64,000 bases of DNA from Stutzerimonas xanthomarina (GTDB taxonomy: Bacteria; Pseudomonadota; Gammaproteobacteria; Pseudomonadales; Pseudomonadaceae), in assembly GCF_003935375.1 (NCBI RefSeq), contig NZ_RHQM01000003.1, positions 186,001 to 250,000 on the forward strand. The letters run 5' to 3'. Below the pieces are notes generated by a model that saw only the letters and a list, made by a program, of their open reading frames with translations, was not told the DNA's origin and made no database searches. This document shows, in pieces, positions 60,675 through 64,000 of the stretch (position 1 is the stretch's first letter; each line of letters opens with the position of its first letter). The translations under genes and the position numbers were made by a program.

Positions 60675-62479
60675 ATCAGCTCGTGCAACTGCCAACCGCC
60701 GCCGGCGATCTGGCCACCGAACACCTGCAGGCCGAACATTGGGCCCGCGCCAATCGCCTGCTGGTGAAGAAAGCCCTGGCCGAGTTCAGCCACGAGAAGT
60801 TGTTCAGCCCCGAGCCGCTGGGCGACAGTCACTACCGCGTCGCAGTGCCGGACAGCTCGACCGAGTACCGCTTCAAGGCACGAAGGCTGGCGCTGGACCA
60901 CTGGTCCATCGTTACTGACTCCATCGAAAAATTCACCGATGGCCAGCCGCAGCCACTGGACGCGCTGAGCTTTATCATCGAGTTCGCCGACACTCTGGGC
61001 ATCTCGGAAAACAACCTGCCGGTCTACCTCGACGAGATCAGCAGCACCCTGTTCGGCAGCGCCTACAAGCTCGCCAACAGCCCGCTGAGCGCTGCCCAGC
61101 TGGCCCTGGCGGACTTCCAGCAGATCGAGACCGGCATGCGCGAAGGCCACCCGGGCTTCGTCGCCAACAACGGGCGGATGGGCTTCGACGCCCAGGATTA
61201 CCGCTCCTATGCGCCGGAAGCGGCGAGCCCGGTGCGTCTGGTCTGGCTTGCCGTGCACCGCAGCCGCGCCAGCTACAGCGCCATCGACGGGCTCGACCAG
61301 CCGACCCTGCTGCGCGAGGAGCTGGCTGGTCAGCTCGACGTGTTTCATAGCCAGCTGCGAGCGCTGCAGCTTGACCCCGACGACTACCTGCTGATGCCCG
61401 CGCACCCCTGGCAGTGGCACAACATCCTCGCCATCGGCTTCGCCGCAGAGATCGCCAACCGGCAGATCGTCCATCTCGGCCTGAGCAATGACCGCTACCT
61501 CGCGCAGCAGTCGATCCGCACCTTCTTCAACCAGAGCCAGCCGCAGCGGCGCTACGTGAAGACCGCGCTGTCGATCCTCAACATGGGATTCATGCGCGGG
61601 CTGTCGCCCTACTACATGCAGGCAACCCCGGCGATCAACGCCTACCTCGCCAAGCGCGTGGCCAGCGACCCCGTGCTGCGCGACTGCGGCTTCCATTTGC
61701 TGCGCGAGGTGGCGGCGATCGGCTATCGCAACCCTTACTACGAGCAGGCGCTGCCGGCCAGCAGCCCCTACCGCAAGATGCTATCAGCGCTCTGGCGCGA
61801 GAGCCCGCTGGGCCACATCGAACCCGGCCAGCGGCTGATGACCATGGCCGCGCTGCTGCACAGCGACGGCGACGAACACGCCCTGCTGGCAACGCTGATC
61901 AGTGCCTCGGGCCTGACCGCCGACCGCTGGGTGCGCCGCTATCTCAACGCCTACCTGACGCCGCTGCTGCACTGCTTCTATGCCCACGACCTGGTGTTCA
62001 TGCCGCATGGCGAGAACCTGATTCTGGTGCTGGAAGATCACCTGCCGGTGCGCGTGCTGATGAAGGACATCGGCGAGGAAGCGGTGATTCTCGATGCCGA
62101 CGCGCAGATTCCCGAGGCCGTAGGTCGCCTGGCGGTATCGGTGCCGGACGAGCTCAAGGTGCTGTCGATCTTCACCGACGTGTTCGACGGCTTCTTCCGC
62201 TACCTCAGTCAGATTCTCGATGAGCAGGTCGGCCTGCCGGAGCAGCGCTTCTGGCAACAGGTGGCCGACTGCATCGCCGACTATCAGGCCCGCCAGCCGC
62301 AGCTGCGCGACAAGTTCGCCCGCTACGACCTGTTCGCCGAGGAATTCGCCCGCTCCTGCCTGAACCGTCTGCAACTGGGCAACAACCGGCAGATGCTCGA
62401 CCTGACCGATCCGGCCGGTGCGCTGAAGTTCGCCGGCACCCTTAAAAACCCCGTCGCGCCCTATGCGCCGGAACGCTGA
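60671..62479 (+). CDS. desD: NIS siderophore synthetase, DesD-like
   Basis: A 602-residue IucA/IucC family ATP-dependent synthetase. Motifs: substrate/ATP loop GHPGFVANNGRMGFD, PAHPWQWHN, PSSTEYRFKARRL-like N-terminal strand, GENLILVLEDHLPVRVLMKD and a C-terminal FerrI reductase-like helix set. Size and motifs match DesD, which joins three N-hydroxy-N-succinylcadaverine units and cyclises them to desferrioxamine E. AGGAG precedes ATG 60671. The 3' end overlaps fhuF by 17 bp. Two-unit products (bisucaberin-like) cannot be excluded from sequence. Confidence 0.93.
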   Translation: MNQLVQLPTAAGDLATEHLQAEHWARANRLLVKKALAEFSHEKLFSPEPLGDSHYRVAVPDSSTEYRFKARRLALDHWSIVTDSIEKFTDGQPQPLDALSFIIEFADTLGISENNLPVYLDEISSTLFGSAYKLANSPLSAAQLALADFQQIETGMREGHPGFVANNGRMGFDAQDYRSYAPEAASPVRLVWLAVHRSRASYSAIDGLDQPTLLREELAGQLDVFHSQLRALQLDPDDYLLMPAHPWQWHNILAIGFAAEIANRQIVHLGLSNDRYLAQQSIRTFFNQSQPQRRYVKTALSILNMGFMRGLSPYYMQATPAINAYLAKRVASDPVLRDCGFHLLREVAAIGYRNPYYEQALPASSPYRKMLSALWRESPLGHIEPGQRLMTMAALLHSDGDEHALLATLISASGLTADRWVRRYLNAYLTPLLHCFYAHDLVFMPHGENLILVLEDHLPVRVLMKDIGEEAVILDADAQIPEAVGRLAVSVPDELKVLSIFTDVFDGFFRYLSQILDEQVGLPEQRFWQQVADCIADYQARQPQLRDKFARYDLFAEEFARSCLNRLQLGNNRQMLDLTDPAGALKFAGTLKNPVAPYAPER

Positions 62480-63224
62480 AACCCAATGGGCGGATGACGA
62501 GGCGCTGAACGACCTGCTGCTGCGGGTGCGCAACGCCCTGCCCGGACTGGACGGACGGGTTGGCTCGCCACGACCCGACGAGCTGATGCTGGATCGCCCG
62601 CAGTCGCTGACTACCCTGCTGGCGCACTGGCAGGCGGCGCATCCGGAAGCGGGCCGGCACTACTGGGCGGCGCGCTGCTGGACGCTGTTGGTCTGGCAGC
62701 CGATCTATCTGCAGGTGCTGGCCGTACAGCTCGACGGCCAGGCACCCGAGCTGGACGGCATGGCGCAAGGTCTGCAGCAGGGCTTCGTCGCCGGTTTCTG
62801 CCTGCCGGCACACCAGCCGCTGCACGCCGACGCTCAGCGCCTGCTGCGGCATGCCGGGCAACAGATCCGCCAGTTCTGCACCAAGGCCCACGCGGCCTGC
62901 GGCACCTTGCTCGGCCTGCATCCGAAGCTCGCGCAACGCCTCGCCGCGGATTGCGTGCTGGCCGCGCTGCTGCACGCGCAACGGACCGATGGCTGCGGCA
63001 ACCTGCAGCTCTGCCGTCGCGCCGATGCCTGGCTGGATGCGTGCGGCATGCAGGGCGCCAGCGGCCTGCTAGCGGTGCAGCTGACCGATGGCGGCACCCG
63101 TCTCGGCTTGCAGCGCAAGGCCTGCTGCCAGCATTTCCGCCGCGCCGATGGCGAGCTCTGCGACAGCTGCCCGAAGCTGCCGCTCGCCGAGCGCACTCGA
63201 CGCCTGCGCGAGCAGCATGGTTAG
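62463..63224 (+). CDS. fhuF: FhuF-type ferric siderophore reductase
   Basis: A 253-residue protein. The C-terminal [2Fe-2S] ligand pattern of FhuF is present (CCQHFRRADGELCDSC: adjacent CC, ten residues, CxxC). It should reduce Fe(III) in imported hydroxamates, releasing iron in the cytoplasm. It overlaps desD by 17 bp in a different frame, so it is part of the operon. The N-terminal region is divergent, as usual in this family. Confidence 0.87.
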   Translation: MRRNAETQWADDEALNDLLLRVRNALPGLDGRVGSPRPDELMLDRPQSLTTLLAHWQAAHPEAGRHYWAARCWTLLVWQPIYLQVLAVQLDGQAPELDGMAQGLQQGFVAGFCLPAHQPLHADAQRLLRHAGQQIRQFCTKAHAACGTLLGLHPKLAQRLAADCVLAALLHAQRTDGCGNLQLCRRADAWLDACGMQGASGLLAVQLTDGGTRLGLQRKACCQHFRRADGELCDSCPKLPLAERTRRLREQHG

Positions 63225-63363
63225 CGCTCGCTGACCTCAGGCAGCATCCCGACACCTTACGCAGCTGGATACACATCACGCGGGCGAACCTTGTGGCTGC
63301 CGCGGGCGTTTCTTTGCTAATGTCGCGCCCGTTTCCGACTCGCTGCCGAAGACAGGTTCCCGC
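63225..63363 (+). promoter_or_regulatory. Promoter region of xseB-ispA
   Basis: A 139-bp gap between the siderophore operon and xseB. TTGTGG near 63291 and a TGCTAATGT extended -10-like element near 63313-63321 are possible promoter parts. No clear terminator for the siderophore operon was recognised. Confidence 0.35.
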
Positions 63364-63606
63364 ATGGCCCGCAAGAAAGCTGCCCTCGATTTCGAACAAT
63401 CCCTCGCCGAGCTGCAACAGCTGGTCGAGCGCCTGGAAAGCGGCGAGCTGTCGCTGGAAGACTCGCTGACCTGTTTCGAACAGGGCATTGGGCTGACCCG
63501 CGACTGCCAGACGGCGCTGAGCCAGGCCGAGCAAAAGGTGCAGATTCTCCTCGAGCGCGACGGCAGCCTGCAGGAAGCTCCCTTCGAGTCGGACCCCGAA
63601 GCATGA
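63364..63606 (+). CDS. xseB: Exodeoxyribonuclease VII small subunit
   Basis: An 80-residue helical protein starting [35 protein letters not shown], the standard XseB pattern. It binds XseA to degrade single-stranded DNA. It overlaps ispA by four bases (ATGA), the usual xseB-ispA(-dxs) order. Confidence 0.96.
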   Translation: MARKKAALDFEQSLAELQQLVERLESGELSLEDSLTCFEQGIGLTRDCQTALSQAEQKVQILLERDGSLQEAPFESDPEA

Positions 63607-64000
63607 TGATCGGCGCCTACCAGAAAAGCGCTCAGCAGCGCGTCGACGCTTGCCTCGAAATCCTTTTCACCGCACCACTGCCGCAACTCGAACGCCTCTA
63701 TCAGGCCATGCGCTACAGCGTGATGAACGGCGGTAAACGGGTCCGCCCGCTGCTGGTCTACGCCGCCTGCGAAGCGCTGAATGGTGACAAGGCCGATGCT
63801 GACGGCGCGGCCTGTGCCGTCGAGCTGATCCACGCCTACTCGCTGGTACACGACGACCTCCCGGCGATGGACGACGACGATTTGCGTCGCGGCCAGCCGA
63901 CCACTCACAAGGCCTACGACGAGGCCTGCGCGATCCTTGCCGGCGACGGCCTACAGAGCCTGGCCTTCGAGGCCATGGCCGAGGCCGAGCGCAATCCGCA
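63603..64000 (+). CDS. ispA: Farnesyl diphosphate synthase IspA (3' end beyond window)
   Basis: The N-terminal 132 residues are visible, starting [21 protein letters not shown]. The [14 protein letters not shown] motif and the first Asp-rich motif [17 protein letters not shown] are intact, identifying a prenyl synthase that condenses IPP with DMAPP/GPP. The xseB overlap supports IspA. The second Asp-rich motif lies outside the window. Confidence 0.95.
   Translation, partial: MMIGAYQKSAQQRVDACLEILFTAPLPQLERLYQAMRYSVMNGGKRVRPLLVYAACEALNGDKADADGAACAVELIHAYSLVHDDLPAMDDDDLRRGQPTTHKAYDEACAILAGDGLQSLAFEAMAEAERNP

Overview
The window is a GC-rich, densely packed Pseudomonas-type chromosome segment. 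Gene order, protein families and a desferrioxamine-type siderophore operon point to the Pseudomonas stutzeri group (Stutzerimonas). Most genes are core genes in the order I remember from P. aeruginosa, joined as three or four syntenic blocks with lineage-specific additions. There is no sign of phage, insertion sequence or CRISPR. No intergenic gap exceeds about 280 bases.

Layout. 1-1 kb: 3' part of the pilR sigma-54 activator. 1-10.4 kb: a signalling block with a DUF2333 membrane protein, a GcbA-like diguanylate cyclase, a CtpL-like chemoreceptor behind a three-repeat candidate Pho box, a YgiQ radical SAM protein and a NicD-like 7TM diguanylate cyclase. 10.4-21 kb: alr, dnaB, the rpsF-rpsR-DUF2232-rplI operon, an inserted hybrid histidine kinase, and rlmB-rnr. 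21-35.7 kb: two identical tRNA-Leu(CAG) genes, purA, hisZ, hflC/hflK/hflX/hfq/miaA, mutL/amiB/tsaE/nnrD (translationally coupled) and queG. 35.7-40 kb: a stand-alone FtsH paralogue, a YceK-like lipoprotein, ubiX, a mosaic of short palindromic repeats, and mpl.

40-47 kb is a two-carbon/ethanolamine catabolic block: iron-dependent alcohol dehydrogenase, ExaC-like aldehyde dehydrogenase, ethanolamine permease behind a sigma-54 promoter, and EutB/EutC. Ethanolamine is imported, split to acetaldehyde and ammonia, and oxidised to acetate; no microcompartment or EutA gene is present here. 47-50 kb: a Tat-exported PhoD-type phosphatase with a candidate Pho box, an MtfA-type peptidase and ppa.

50-55.3 kb is a second c-di-GMP block. 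A Cache-type diguanylate cyclase is divergent from an overlapping gene pair: a lipoprotein solute-binding protein (NMT1/SsuA type) and a membrane PAS-GGDEF-EAL protein with a periplasmic domain. No transporter accompanies the binding protein, so the pair looks like a ligand-sensing c-di-GMP switch, analogous in layout to NspS-MbaA. It is the best candidate for an undescribed system here.

55.4-63.2 kb is a complete hydroxamate siderophore locus: a FecI/PvdS-like ECF sigma factor, a Fur box, then decarboxylase (DesA), monooxygenase (DesB), MFS exporter, acyltransferase (DesC), NIS synthetase (DesD) and an FhuF-type ferric reductase. Most junctions overlap. The likely product is desferrioxamine E (nocardamine) or a relative. 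The window ends in xseB and the start of ispA.

Coordinates use the start codon I judged best from ribosome-binding sites, overlaps and family N-termini. All family assignments come from reading the translated sequences; no database search was run.
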